Below, piece after piece: positions 8,983-17,860 of a stretch of DNA of 64,000 nucleotides. Within the stretch, counting starts at the first letter, position 1. Each line of letters opens with the position of its first letter. The notes under the pieces were generated by a model. The model ran no database searches. It worked only from the letters and a program-made list of their open reading frames with translations, and had not been told where the DNA came from. This DNA is from CANKJK01 sp040081715 (GTDB lineage: Bacteria > Acidobacteriota > Vicinamibacteria > Vicinamibacterales > UBA2999): NCBI GenBank assembly GCA_040081715.1, contig JBEBFY010000001.1, positions 1 through 64,000 on the forward strand. Direction: 5' to 3'. The translations under genes and the position numbers were made by a program.

Positions 8983-9974
8983 CAGGTCATCGTGCGAAGG
9001 TAGATCGCGCTCGGAAAGTCTTTACCGCCTTCCGCGCGCAATCCATGCTCGTTCCTTTGCGGCTGGTACCGCGGCAGCAGCGTGGCCAGCGTCTGCGGTG
9101 CCGCATAGTGGAGCATGCTCAACGACACCTGTATCGCATAGCGCGGGTTGTGTATCAGGAAGGCGTGAAGAAGCGTGCTCTCCGATGCAAAGAACAAGTC
9201 ACCATCGAGAACGTCGCGTGTGTAGTCGTACGGAAAGTAGATGTCGTGAAAGTGTACCCACACGCCGGCGGGCAACCTCGGCAATACCTCCAGCACAATC
9301 CGATTCACCTCGCTCCCCGGCTTGACCGCATGCGTGGAATCCACGAACAGCATGTCGTTTGGCGCGAGGCTGGTCAGTTCTCCCAGCCCGACATGCTGGG
9401 CCTTCGCACGCACCAGCCGAACGCAGCCGTTCTGGCAGGCGGACTCAAGGAACGACGTCGGGAAGGGGTCGATGCACACAAGATCGGGCGCGTATCCGGC
9501 ATCCCTCGCTGCACCGAGGATCACTGCTGTCGATACACCACAGCCAACCTGCACGATGCGAGATGGACGGTGTGCCCGAAGGAAACAGTATAGAAACTCT
9601 GCCTCTATAGGACCGTACCCACCGCCCTCCCCGTTTTCTCGAACCGCGGTGGCGTACAGCTCGCGCGTCGCCAGTGCCGCCATGGACTCGGCGGTGCAAC
9701 ACTCGCGCGCGAACGCCTCCTGGCTCTCGATGTCACGGCCGGCCACCCCAGCCATCGAAGTCGCAACCTGCCAAGAAGAGTCGGCCCTCAGCTCCGCCAT
9801 GTCCGGTATCGGCGAGTAGAAGTGATGCGGCAGCACGTCCACACCAAGGCGTTGCCCGATCTCAAACCCCTGCCTGGCAATGCGCTTGACCCGATCCTTC
9901 CATGCGCGCTGGATGCTCCGAAGCACGTCGCGCCTTCTCGGTTCTTCCTCCAGTGGACCACCTCTTCCCGACAT
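8982..9974 (-). CDS. Class I SAM methyltransferase (Methyltransf_24-like)
   Basis: Residues around IEAEFLYCFLRAHRPSRIVQVGCGVSTAVILGAAR form motif I. LVCIDPFP is the strand-2 acidic site, and DMLFVDSTHAVKPGSEV with VHFHDIYFPYDYTRD are the D/H blocks of this sugar-cluster methyltransferase family. The family-like part begins RAWKDRVKRIARQGFEIGQRLGV and reaches HHFYSPIPD. Starts at GTG 10028, ATG 9974 and GTG 9926 (with AGAAGG upstream) are all possible. The extra N-terminal residues may belong to the preceding small gene in another frame. Probable role: methylating a polysaccharide sugar. Confidence 0.75.
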   Translation of the reverse strand: MSGRGGPLEEEPRRRDVLRSIQRAWKDRVKRIARQGFEIGQRLGVDVLPHHFYSPIPDMAELRADSSWQVATSMAGVAGRDIESQEAFARECCTAESMAALATRELYATAVRENGEGGGYGPIEAEFLYCFLRAHRPSRIVQVGCGVSTAVILGAARDAGYAPDLVCIDPFPTSFLESACQNGCVRLVRAKAQHVGLGELTSLAPNDMLFVDSTHAVKPGSEVNRIVLEVLPRLPAGVWVHFHDIYFPYDYTRDVLDGDLFFASESTLLHAFLIHNPRYAIQVSLSMLHYAAPQTLATLLPRYQPQRNEHGLRAEGGKDFPSAIYLRTMT

Positions 9975-10047
9975 TAACGGACGCACCACGAACAGCTGCT
10001 GGGCGACCCCTGAGCAGCCATCTGGCACAAGGTCAAAGATGACGGGA

Positions 10048-10248
10048 TCATCTGGCCTGAATCGTCACCTTGTTCACGCCGTCGGCGACCAATACACGAA
10101 GCATGCGCAAGTCGGTGACTCCGGCCGGCAGTGCTGTCAGCACGACCGGCCGCTCTCTGCGCGCCTGCTCGAGCATCGACCTGATGAACCGGGGATCGGC
10201 GCTACCGACGTCATTGGCCGCAGTGCTAGAAGCAACGAGAGACCACAC
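10048..10248 (-). CDS. Small hypothetical gene between radical SAM and methyltransferase genes
   Basis: A 66-codon frame begins at GTG 10248, four bases after a good Shine-Dalgarno (CAGGAG), and fills most of the 304-bp gap between its neighbours. I recognise no domain. The product has no signal peptide or membrane segment and ends ADGVNKVTIQAR. Just past its stop the methyltransferase frame is open and reads PDDPVIFDLVPDGCSG without an obvious start, so one longer gene may have been split by a one-base frameshift near 10052. That is inference. Confidence 0.4.
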   Translation of the reverse strand: MWSLVASSTAANDVGSADPRFIRSMLEQARRERPVVLTALPAGVTDLRMLRVLVADGVNKVTIQAR

Positions 10249-10278
10249 GGAACTCCTGCCACGGTCCGCAAGTGAGGC

Positions 10279-11367
10279 TCACCCGCCAGCAAACGGTCCT
10301 CCGATCGCGTCGTTGCGGCGCACGACCTCTCCCGCCGCGCGACGCCGATTAACCGCCGCGCGCCTCCTGCCCTCCACGGTGCGGTAGAGTTCGAGGTTCC
10401 GGTACATGTCGCAACCGGCACACGTCGGGTTGAGCAACCCATCCGCAAAACTCCCGCGCAGCGCCGCGACCCCGCCATCTATCCAGATCTCACGCAGGTC
10501 GCGCGTCATGACGTTGCCGATGCCTAGATCCTTGGCTGCGTCCATCGACGCGACGCAGCTACAGGCCATCACCGTGCCATTGGGCAGTACGATTGGTCCG
10601 TTGTAGAGTTGGACGCACGCCTCGCGCCGCGATTCGACGCGCCTCAGGCGCATCGCCGCAGGCAGCGCCTCGCGCGTGACACGTCCTCCGGCTGACGTAA
10701 AAGACCAAGTGAAGTCGATAGTCGGTTGATATTCCAGTATCGGCTGGAAATCCGGGTCGCGCATCACCTGATCAAGTGGGCGATCCGGCCGGAGTCCGAT
10801 CGAGATGTGCACTGGCGACCCTCGCTCAGCGTTTCGCCGCACGAGGGCAAGAACGTTGTTCCGCATGCGTTCGTACGAATGGGACCGATACACGCGCTCG
10901 TACATCGCCTTGTCGAAACCGGCCGTGCTGATTGTGACGGAAGTCAGACCGCTATCGAGAATCTCATCGACGCCGTGCTTGTCCACCAAGATCGCGTTGG
11001 TCGTCACGAATAGTCGATCGATGCGGCTCATGCTTCGGAGCGTGCGCACATATTCGACGAACTTCGGGTGGATCAGGGCGTCGCCGACGACAGGAGTAAG
11101 GCCAACGGAACCTCCGCCGGACTTGACGAAGTCGCCAGCAGCCTTAAGCAACACCTCGTCGGACATGAACTCAATCGCGCGTTCCTGATACTGGTACGGG
11201 CAGAAAACGCAGTTCGCATTGCATAGATTGGTCAGCTCAAGGTGCAGCTCGAACGGCTTGGCACTCATCGAGTCGAGTGTGGGCTGCAACGGCAGCATCC
11301 TGCCCACAAGCGCATCGACTTTGCGCCCCACCACACGCGCAGCCTTACCCAGAAGCACGTGATTCAT
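10279..11367 (-). CDS. Radical SAM protein with SPASM-like C-terminal cysteines
   Basis: The radical SAM cluster motif is CNANCVFC (CxxxCxxC) near residue 42, inside ELTNLCNANCVFCPY. The barrel continues with GGGSVGLTPVVGDALIHP and LFVTTNAILVD. The C-terminal part has CVQLYNGPIVLPNGTVMACSC and later CAGC, which fit an auxiliary iron-sulfur (SPASM/twitch) domain. Such enzymes in polysaccharide clusters can epimerise, dehydrate or otherwise modify sugars, but the reaction here is unknown. ATG 11367 has a perfect GGAGG seven bases upstream. The gene follows the GT2 gene by 13 bp. Confidence 0.85.
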   Translation of the reverse strand: MNHVLLGKAARVVGRKVDALVGRMLPLQPTLDSMSAKPFELHLELTNLCNANCVFCPYQYQERAIEFMSDEVLLKAAGDFVKSGGGSVGLTPVVGDALIHPKFVEYVRTLRSMSRIDRLFVTTNAILVDKHGVDEILDSGLTSVTISTAGFDKAMYERVYRSHSYERMRNNVLALVRRNAERGSPVHISIGLRPDRPLDQVMRDPDFQPILEYQPTIDFTWSFTSAGGRVTREALPAAMRLRRVESRREACVQLYNGPIVLPNGTVMACSCVASMDAAKDLGIGNVMTRDLREIWIDGGVAALRGSFADGLLNPTCAGCDMYRNLELYRTVEGRRRAAVNRRRAAGEVVRRNDAIGGPFAGG

Positions 11368-11380
11368 GGAAGATCCTCCT

Positions 11381-12289
11381 TCAAGGATTCGAGATCCCAA
11401 CCTTGTCGCGCTCACTGGCCTCGAACCGAGCGGCAGCCCTCAGCTCGGCGATGTTGATGTCAACCAGCAGGCGATACCAGAACGCCTGCAGCACGTGGAA
11501 GACGAAGCCCTCCCGGCCGTCGAGAAACCCGAGCCGGACGATGTACCGGTAGACGAAGTACAGACATGGACGCACGAATAGCGGCAGCCTGGCCCACACC
11601 TGCTTCATCCGGCGCACGCGAGTGTCTGGCGAATCGGCAAGGGCGAATGGTTTCGGCGCCATGGCCGAGGCGCCACCGGTCACCTCCTGCCTGGCCTGTA
11701 GGACGGCGTATCGATTGTGCTTGGCGATCCAGGTGGCGATCTCCGCCTCGTTCCTGTTGTCCTCGATCACGTCACCCTGCAGCTTCAGGCTCCGGCCGCG
11801 CACGGTGAAGTGGTGATCCACGAGCTCGGTGTCGTCCACGGACACGGCCGCCCGGCGGAATAGCTTCAGCAGGTACTTCGGGTAGTAGCCACCGTGCTTG
11901 ATCCAGCGCCCCCTGAAGACCTGACGTCGCTTGACGAACCCGCCGTTCGCGTCAGTACCGCGCGCGACGAGATCGGCAATCTCGTCGCGGAGTTGCGCAG
12001 TCACCTGCTGGTCCGCATCGAGCGCCAGCACCCACTCCGTCGTCAGCGGGAGCGTCTCGAGCGCCCACCGCCACTGCCGCGCGTGCGTCACGAACGGATT
12101 CGACACGATCCGGGCCCCGTGCCCGCGCGCAATGGCGACCGTCGTGTCCGTGCTCCCGGAGTCGACGACAAAGACGCCGGCCGCCCATCCGGCCACGCTC
12201 TCAAGGCAGGCTCCCAGGTTGCGCTCCTCGTTGAAGGTGAGCACGACAACCGACACGGGCACCGGGCGCGAGCGTGGACTGGGCGTCAC
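11381..12289 (-). CDS. Glycosyltransferase family 2
   Basis: This inverting GT-A glycosyltransferase resembles WaaE/KdtX-type lipopolysaccharide enzymes. The domain starts PVSVVVLTFNEERNLGACLESV, followed by FVVDSGSTDTT and the metal-binding DxD equivalent LALDADQQV. GGYYPKYLLKLFRRA and the C-terminal KQVWARLPLFVRPCLYFVYRYIVRLGFLDGREG block are characteristic of this subgroup. I chose GTG 12289 because it overlaps the asnB stop as GTGA; ATG 12316 would overlap more. Donor and acceptor are unknown. Confidence 0.85.
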   Translation of the reverse strand: MTPSPRSRPVPVSVVVLTFNEERNLGACLESVAGWAAGVFVVDSGSTDTTVAIARGHGARIVSNPFVTHARQWRWALETLPLTTEWVLALDADQQVTAQLRDEIADLVARGTDANGGFVKRRQVFRGRWIKHGGYYPKYLLKLFRRAAVSVDDTELVDHHFTVRGRSLKLQGDVIEDNRNEAEIATWIAKHNRYAVLQARQEVTGGASAMAPKPFALADSPDTRVRRMKQVWARLPLFVRPCLYFVYRYIVRLGFLDGREGFVFHVLQAFWYRLLVDINIAELRAAARFEASERDKVGISNP

Positions 12290-14232
12290 GCAGTCACTCC
12301 AGTCCGCTCCAGCCATGCATTGAGCGCCACGAGGGCCCATGGGCGCGACCAGGTGACACGGGACTCCCCCCCCAGAAACGATTGCCAGATCGACTGAATC
12401 GCCGTGGGATCGAACACGCCGCGTCCGGCCAGCCCCGATGATCCCAGGTGGTGCTCGCAGAGCGGCCTGAGTGATCCACGCATCCACGGATCGAATGGAA
12501 AGACAAAGCCCCGCTTCGGCTGGCCGGTCACATGCTCCGGCAGGGCCGTACCGAGGCTCTCCACCAGGAGGCGCTTTGGGAATCCATTCGAACGCTTCAC
12601 GGAGTCGGGCAGGCTCATGACGTATTCCACGAGCCGGTGATCCAACAGTGGAACGCGTACCTCCAGGCCGTGCGCCATGCTCATCTGGTCGGTGTCGCGC
12701 AGCAGCACGTCGTGCATGTACGTCCGCGCTTCGGCGTACGAGACGAAGGTCTGAACGCCGATGTCCGGTCGCCTGAGTACGGCGCTCTGAAGGAGCTGCA
12801 CGTACGGGTCGCCGAGCGCGGCAGACGCCCGCACCGTGCTGGATCCCAGCAACGCGGTGCGTTGCTCCCGCGAGAACAGCTGCCGCATGATCGGAAACAT
12901 CTCGGGAAGCGTCCCGCCGCTCTCAAGAAGCGCGGCAGCTTTGGCGGCGGCCACTGATGACGACCCGATGGCACGAATGGCGGAGGCCGCGGTCTTCCGC
13001 GCGAACGACGGGGTCCATCGCCATGCGCCGGCGAAGCCGTCCAGGCGTTCCATGCGGCGGAACGACGGGTAGCCGCCGAAGAGTTCATCGCCTCCCAGGC
13101 CGGACAGTGCCACCTTCACGCCTGCCTCCCGCACGGCTCGCGAGACGGTGAAGCTGTTGATGCCGTCGCCGCTCGGGTGGTCCACGCACGCCAGCGCCTC
13201 CGGCAGCTGGGCGAGGAGATCCGACTCCGTCATCGGAATATCTGTGTGCTCGGCGCCGAACGCCGTCGCGACGGCACGCGCGCCTGGTCCCTCGTCGTAG
13301 GACGTGCCCGGGAAGGTCACAGAGAAGGTGCGGGGCGTCACACCTGCACTGCGCACCAGTGCCACCAGAGCGCTCGAGTCGATGCCCCCCGACAGGAAGG
13401 TACCAACCGGAACGTCGCTCACCAGATGCAGCGCGGCGGATTCACGTAGGAGCTCACCGATGCGTGCCCGGATCTCGGCCGGAGAGGCACGTTCCGCATC
13501 AGGCGCCGCAGCGTCGATCAAGTCCCAGAAGCACCGCTCCTCAATCTGCCCGCCTCCACGTGCGAGAACGAAGTGGCCAGGCGCCACCAGGCGAACCCCC
13601 TCGACGAGGGTGCGCGGCTGCGGAACGGTCTGGTAGGCGAGGAACTGGTCGAGGGCGATCTGGTCAAGGCGCCTGGGCACCATGCCCGACGCCAGCAGCG
13701 ACCGGATCTCCGAGGCAAACAGCAGCGCGTCAGCCGTGCGAAACGTATAGAGCGGCTTGATCCCCAGGCGGTCGCGCGCCAGCAACAGTTCCTGGGTCCG
13801 TCCGTCCCAGATCCCCAGCGCGAACATCCCGTGGAGACGATCGACCACGCGCGCGCCCCACTGCTCGTAACCCTGGAGGACAACCTCCGTGTCGGAGTCC
13901 GAGTGAAAGGTGCGTCCAAGATCCTTCAGCTCACGCTGCAAAGCCTTGTAGTTGTAGACCTCCCCGTTATAGGTGAGCCAACTCGGCGTCCGACCGCTCG
14001 CCATCGGCTGCGCGGCACGCGGCGAGAGGTCGATGATCGACAGCCGCCGATGTCCGAGCATCACCAGCGGGCGACCCGCTCCGTGGCTCTGGCCAGGCGT
14101 CACACATCTCACGGCCCCCTCGCCATCCGGTCCGCGGTGCTCCAAGGCGCTCGTCATCCGGCGAATCACCGCGTCGGGATAGACACCCGCACGAGGGCCG
14201 TCCCAGAACACTGCGCCGGCTATCCCGCACAT
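12286..14232 (-). CDS. asnB: Glutamine-hydrolysing asparagine synthase-like amidotransferase
   Basis: The protein starts MCGIAG with the N-terminal nucleophile Cys2 of class II glutamine amidotransferases. It continues with LGHRRLSIIDLS, LTYNGEVYNY and the synthetase PP-loop LSGGIDSSAL near residue 280. SGLGGDELFGGY and RDTDQMSMAHGLEVRVPLLDH are typical AsnB synthetase blocks. At 648 residues it is full length. AsnB homologues inside polysaccharide clusters often amidate uronic acids or other carboxylates rather than make asparagine, and the tight coupling to GT2 supports such a role. Simple asparagine synthesis remains possible. Confidence 0.9.
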   Translation of the reverse strand: MCGIAGAVFWDGPRAGVYPDAVIRRMTSALEHRGPDGEGAVRCVTPGQSHGAGRPLVMLGHRRLSIIDLSPRAAQPMASGRTPSWLTYNGEVYNYKALQRELKDLGRTFHSDSDTEVVLQGYEQWGARVVDRLHGMFALGIWDGRTQELLLARDRLGIKPLYTFRTADALLFASEIRSLLASGMVPRRLDQIALDQFLAYQTVPQPRTLVEGVRLVAPGHFVLARGGGQIEERCFWDLIDAAAPDAERASPAEIRARIGELLRESAALHLVSDVPVGTFLSGGIDSSALVALVRSAGVTPRTFSVTFPGTSYDEGPGARAVATAFGAEHTDIPMTESDLLAQLPEALACVDHPSGDGINSFTVSRAVREAGVKVALSGLGGDELFGGYPSFRRMERLDGFAGAWRWTPSFARKTAASAIRAIGSSSVAAAKAAALLESGGTLPEMFPIMRQLFSREQRTALLGSSTVRASAALGDPYVQLLQSAVLRRPDIGVQTFVSYAEARTYMHDVLLRDTDQMSMAHGLEVRVPLLDHRLVEYVMSLPDSVKRSNGFPKRLLVESLGTALPEHVTGQPKRGFVFPFDPWMRGSLRPLCEHHLGSSGLAGRGVFDPTAIQSIWQSFLGGESRVTWSRPWALVALNAWLERTGVTA

Positions 14233-14269
14233 CAGCCGGGATCCGCCCAGATCCTGTGGCGCGGCGGCA

Positions 14270-15442
14270 TCACGACTTTCCGCTGCTCACGTCGCCATAC
14301 ATCGACCGCATTCTGGCGGCGACGGCCGGCCAGCGGAACTGCCCCGCGAACTCCCGTGCGTTCAGCGCACGGCGCTCACGACCTTCGTCATCGGCCATCG
14401 CAGATCGCAGAGAGGCGTGCCAGTCCGCGCGTTGGAGCGGGACGACCCAGCCCGCACCCGCCGACTCGATCTCTGCGCTCAGGTTGACACCGGGACCGAC
14501 CAACGGCGGCACGCCACAGGCCATCGCCTCGACCATCGCAATCCCGAAGTTCTCCTGGTGTGAGGGAAGCACGAACAGGCTCGCCCCCCTAAGACACCGC
14601 CGCCGCTCGGGTCCAGCCACCCATCCGGTAAAGACGATGCGATCGCGCGCGGCACCTTCGCTGGCCACCGCGCGCAGCTGCCGCACGTACGCGGCATCGC
14701 CCTCTCCGGCGATCAGGAGTCTCCACCCGTCTTGACTCCCCGTCCCACTGGCTTCTCCCACTACGTCATGAAAGGCGCCGAGGAGCAGCTCGAGTCCCTT
14801 CTTCTCGTGGAGCCTCGACATCGCAAGGACGTAGCGCTCGCTCGAGCTGGCAGGTTCCGACACGCCTTCAAACACCGCGGTTTCAATGCCGAGTGGGACC
14901 ACGACACCTCGAGGCAACCAGGGCAGCGCCTGCTCCGCCAGGCGTCGCTCCTCGTCGCTCGTGTAGTGGATCACCGACGCTTCGGAAAGGAGCTGGCGCG
15001 TGGCAAGCCGCATCAGCACTGTCTTCCGCAGGGAGTGCCGCCCAAGGCTCCAGGGATCGAGCGACCCAAGGGGACGAACGATGTAGGGCACACCGTGACG
15101 ACGGCACGACCGACCTGCGGCGATCGAAGAGTGAGAGAACACGGCATGCACGTGTACCAGGTCAAATTCGCTCACGTGCGCGTCAAGCCACGCCGCTAGC
15201 GGCCTGGACCATTTGAAGGATTCACTCGCCTGCCGAGGGAAGAACGCTGTCGGGATCCCTTTGAAGTTCTCAACGACACCGAGGGGGACGTCAAGTCTGC
15301 CCGGACCATCGGCGTCGGTGGCGGCAATCAGCGTTGCGGTCCCAGCGTCGGAGAGAGCGCGACACATCCCAATGATCGCCGTGCTCGGCCCGCCATCCCT
15401 CGGCGCCAGAGAGGGAATCACGTGCAGGACACGACGCTGCAT
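14270..15442 (-). CDS. Glycosyltransferase, GT4 family (1)
   Basis: This GT-B retaining glycosyltransferase opens MQRRVLHVIPSLAPRDGGPSTAI with the glycine-rich acceptor loop. LVHVHAVFSHSSIAAGR and YIVRPLGSLDPWSL follow, then the donor domain with YVLAMSRLHEKKGLELLLGAF. The nucleotide-sugar site is LPSHQENFGIAMVEAMACGVP, carrying the E-x7-E motif. ATG 15442 starts one base after the upstream stop, so the genes are co-translated. This type often transfers hexoses in O-antigen clusters; the linkage is unknown. Confidence 0.88.
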   Translation of the reverse strand: MQRRVLHVIPSLAPRDGGPSTAIIGMCRALSDAGTATLIAATDADGPGRLDVPLGVVENFKGIPTAFFPRQASESFKWSRPLAAWLDAHVSEFDLVHVHAVFSHSSIAAGRSCRRHGVPYIVRPLGSLDPWSLGRHSLRKTVLMRLATRQLLSEASVIHYTSDEERRLAEQALPWLPRGVVVPLGIETAVFEGVSEPASSSERYVLAMSRLHEKKGLELLLGAFHDVVGEASGTGSQDGWRLLIAGEGDAAYVRQLRAVASEGAARDRIVFTGWVAGPERRRCLRGASLFVLPSHQENFGIAMVEAMACGVPPLVGPGVNLSAEIESAGAGWVVPLQRADWHASLRSAMADDEGRERRALNAREFAGQFRWPAVAARMRSMYGDVSSGKS

Positions 15443-15443
15443 G

Positions 15444-16574
15444 TCAGTGGTCAGGGCTGCTTTCGCGCTCGACGCGTGCGATCGGCCCCAGCGTCTCATC
15501 GATCAGCCCCAGAATGCGCCGCGAGAACTGCTCGTAGCTGAAGCGCTCCTGGAGTCTGCGGTAGCCGCGCTCTCCCATTTCGAGCCTGAGGCCTTCGTTT
15601 GACAGCAGTGCCACGAGCCGTCCAATCAGTTCCGACTCCTCCGACTGCTCAACCAGGAAGCCAGTCACACCGTCCTCGATCACCTCGCTTGCTGCATCAT
15701 GAATCGACCCGATGCATGGAAGCCGGTGCGCCATGGCTTCGAGGTACACCATGCCGAAACCTTCGCCATAGCTTGGCATCGCAAAGACAGCCGCCCGGCG
15801 ATAGATGGCGTCAAGTTCGCCCTCCGGCACGAAACCAGTGAACACCAGAGCCTCAGCTACCCCCAATGCCACCGCCATGCGTTTAAGCCGCTCCACGTCA
15901 TCACCGTCACCAACGAAGACGAGTTGTGCCTCCGGGACGCGCGCACGGACAGCGGGCCATGCTGAGAGCAATTCATCGTGCCCTTTGTAGCGCTCGCCTG
16001 TCAGCATGCGGGCAACCAGAATGACCGCCCGCGGACCAATCGGCCAGCCACTATCGGTCTGTCCAGCCCGATCCTCACTACCGAACGAACGGGGAAGAGC
16101 CAATGGACACTCCACTATCGGCCCTATGTCTGGATGAACGTCAGCCACCCGCCGCGCCGTGAGAGCAGAATTAGCCACGCGCAAAGTGGCGCCCCTCAGG
16201 ACGCGCCGCTGAGAGGGCGTGAGGTGTCCCCACACTTCCACGCCATGGAGGAACACTGCGTACGGCCGCCGCCAGATAGCCGGCACGAAAGCCTGGACCT
16301 TGCCAAGCGACAGATGGGTGTAGAACGTCCAAGGAGACCCACTGATTGCTTGCGCCCACGCAATCTGAGCACCAAACTGGACGCGGGTAAGAGTGGAAGA
16401 GGCCAGCGACGCTCCGGACTGCTCATCCTGTAGCAGACTGATCAGCCGGCAGCGCTCTCCCCATCGATCGAGAAAGACCTGACGCAGCAATCGCGATACA
16501 CCCGCCACGCCACCACCCTGCGGACCGAAAGTGATGGTCGCCAGACAAGGTGTGGCGTGGAGGTATTCTCTCAT
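15444..16574 (-). CDS. Glycosyltransferase, GT4 family (2)
   Basis: The product begins MREYLHATPCLATITFGPQGGGVAGVSRLLRQV. It has a donor domain with ILVARMLTGERYKGHDELLSAW, LVFVGDGDDVERL and the E-x7-E segment MPSYGEGFGMVYLEAMAHRLP. The start at 16574 is seven bases after the upstream stop and begins just before the first beta strand. It resembles GT4 enzymes of capsule clusters. Four intact GT4 genes in a row suggest a repeat unit of at least four or five sugars. Confidence 0.87.
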   Translation of the reverse strand: MREYLHATPCLATITFGPQGGGVAGVSRLLRQVFLDRWGERCRLISLLQDEQSGASLASSTLTRVQFGAQIAWAQAISGSPWTFYTHLSLGKVQAFVPAIWRRPYAVFLHGVEVWGHLTPSQRRVLRGATLRVANSALTARRVADVHPDIGPIVECPLALPRSFGSEDRAGQTDSGWPIGPRAVILVARMLTGERYKGHDELLSAWPAVRARVPEAQLVFVGDGDDVERLKRMAVALGVAEALVFTGFVPEGELDAIYRRAAVFAMPSYGEGFGMVYLEAMAHRLPCIGSIHDAASEVIEDGVTGFLVEQSEESELIGRLVALLSNEGLRLEMGERGYRRLQERFSYEQFSRRILGLIDETLGPIARVERESSPDH

Positions 16575-16581
16575 CTGTGGA

Positions 16582-17820
16582 CTAGAGATGTGCCTTCTCG
16601 CCGAGCCGAGCGAACCGGCTGCCCACAACGCACTGCAGGGCCTGGAGGGTCCCCGCAACCGCGAGCCCGATGGCATAGTGCGCCGAGCGCTGAGACGCGG
16701 CATGAGCGAAGCGCCCACGGCTCCTGGCAGCATTGGTCACATACGTCTGCATCCGGCCGGCCAGGGCGCCGACGTCGCCACAGGGAAAGGTGAAGCCGGT
16801 CTCCCCCTCCAAGATCATGTCGTCCGCGCAGCCCACGGCATCACTCACAATGGCCGGAACTCCGCAGGCCATCGCTTCATTGACCACCAGCCCCCACGTC
16901 TCGCCTCCGTCCGATGGCAGGACGAGGCAGTCCGCCGCAGCGTAACAGACCGGGATGGTGCTCTGGTTCTGGAACCCGAGGAAGTGGACCGGCGCACCGC
17001 GCTCCGCGGTCTGGCGGCGAAGCGCCCCTTCGAGTGGGCCCGACCCGACTATGAAGCCCCTGGCCGGGATGCCTCGCGCGCCCAGCAATGCGACGGCGTC
17101 CACGAAGTCCGCAGGACGCTTCTTCTCAATCAACTTGCCGGTAAAGAGAAACACGACGTCGTCCGTAGCTGCGCCATGCTTCGCGCGAAGAAGCGCTGCG
17201 GAACCATCCCCGCGGGCGCGGTCCGCACGCTCGGCGAAGCGCTCGTTCTCGACACAGTGAGGCACGAAGAACAGCCGTCGTTCCTTCACGCCGTAGTGAC
17301 GCAGGTACGCGTAGTTGGCGCGGCCGACATACAAGTGTGCGTCGATCTTCGAAAGAAACCAGCGGTAAGGCCAGTACTTCGCTATCCTCGTCGTCCATGG
17401 CCTGAAGGTCTTGAGCTGTGAGTCACCTCTGACCAATACCGGGATCCCTTGTTGCCGGCAGGCTCGTATGGCCTGGAGGCAGCTCTTCAGATACCAACCG
17501 TTCACGAGACACGCATCGAACCCACCCGCCTGAAGAGCGGCGCCGATCCCCGGCGTGTCACAGCCCGAGAACGCATCCACGCCTGGTCGCCGAGACACGT
17601 TCTCGAGCCAGCGATAGCTGTAACCGTCCAGTAGCGGAATGTCCCATTCGACCGGCACGCCAAAGCCGGCGGCGGCCTGACCAGCCGCATCCTGGCGATG
17701 GCAGTAGAAGACCTCGAGGTCGACCACCTCAGCCAGGGCACGAAACCAGGGGGCCTGGTACTGAATCGGGTGGCTTGCGAGAACCGCCAGCTTCAAGGGC
17801 TCCCCCCACATGCTGGCCAT
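16582..17820 (-). CDS. Glycosyltransferase, GT4 family (3)
   Basis: The N-terminal half starts LKLAVLASHPIQYQAPWFRAL, a pattern of GT4 enzymes in exopolysaccharide clusters, and later reads PVLVRGDSQLK. The donor half has VVFLFTGKLIEKKRPADFVDAVALL, FIVGSGPLEGALR and LPSDGGETWGLVVNEAMACGVPAIVSDAVG with E-x7-E. ATG 17820 has AGGA nearby. It follows GT4 (4) by 40 bp, the widest spacing within this sub-block. Confidence 0.88.
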   Translation of the reverse strand: MASMWGEPLKLAVLASHPIQYQAPWFRALAEVVDLEVFYCHRQDAAGQAAAGFGVPVEWDIPLLDGYSYRWLENVSRRPGVDAFSGCDTPGIGAALQAGGFDACLVNGWYLKSCLQAIRACRQQGIPVLVRGDSQLKTFRPWTTRIAKYWPYRWFLSKIDAHLYVGRANYAYLRHYGVKERRLFFVPHCVENERFAERADRARGDGSAALLRAKHGAATDDVVFLFTGKLIEKKRPADFVDAVALLGARGIPARGFIVGSGPLEGALRRQTAERGAPVHFLGFQNQSTIPVCYAAADCLVLPSDGGETWGLVVNEAMACGVPAIVSDAVGCADDMILEGETGFTFPCGDVGALAGRMQTYVTNAARSRGRFAHAASQRSAHYAIGLAVAGTLQALQCVVGSRFARLGEKAHL

Positions 17821-17860
17821 GAAGTCCTGGTGCCGGTTGGCCTCATCAAGTCACCACGAC

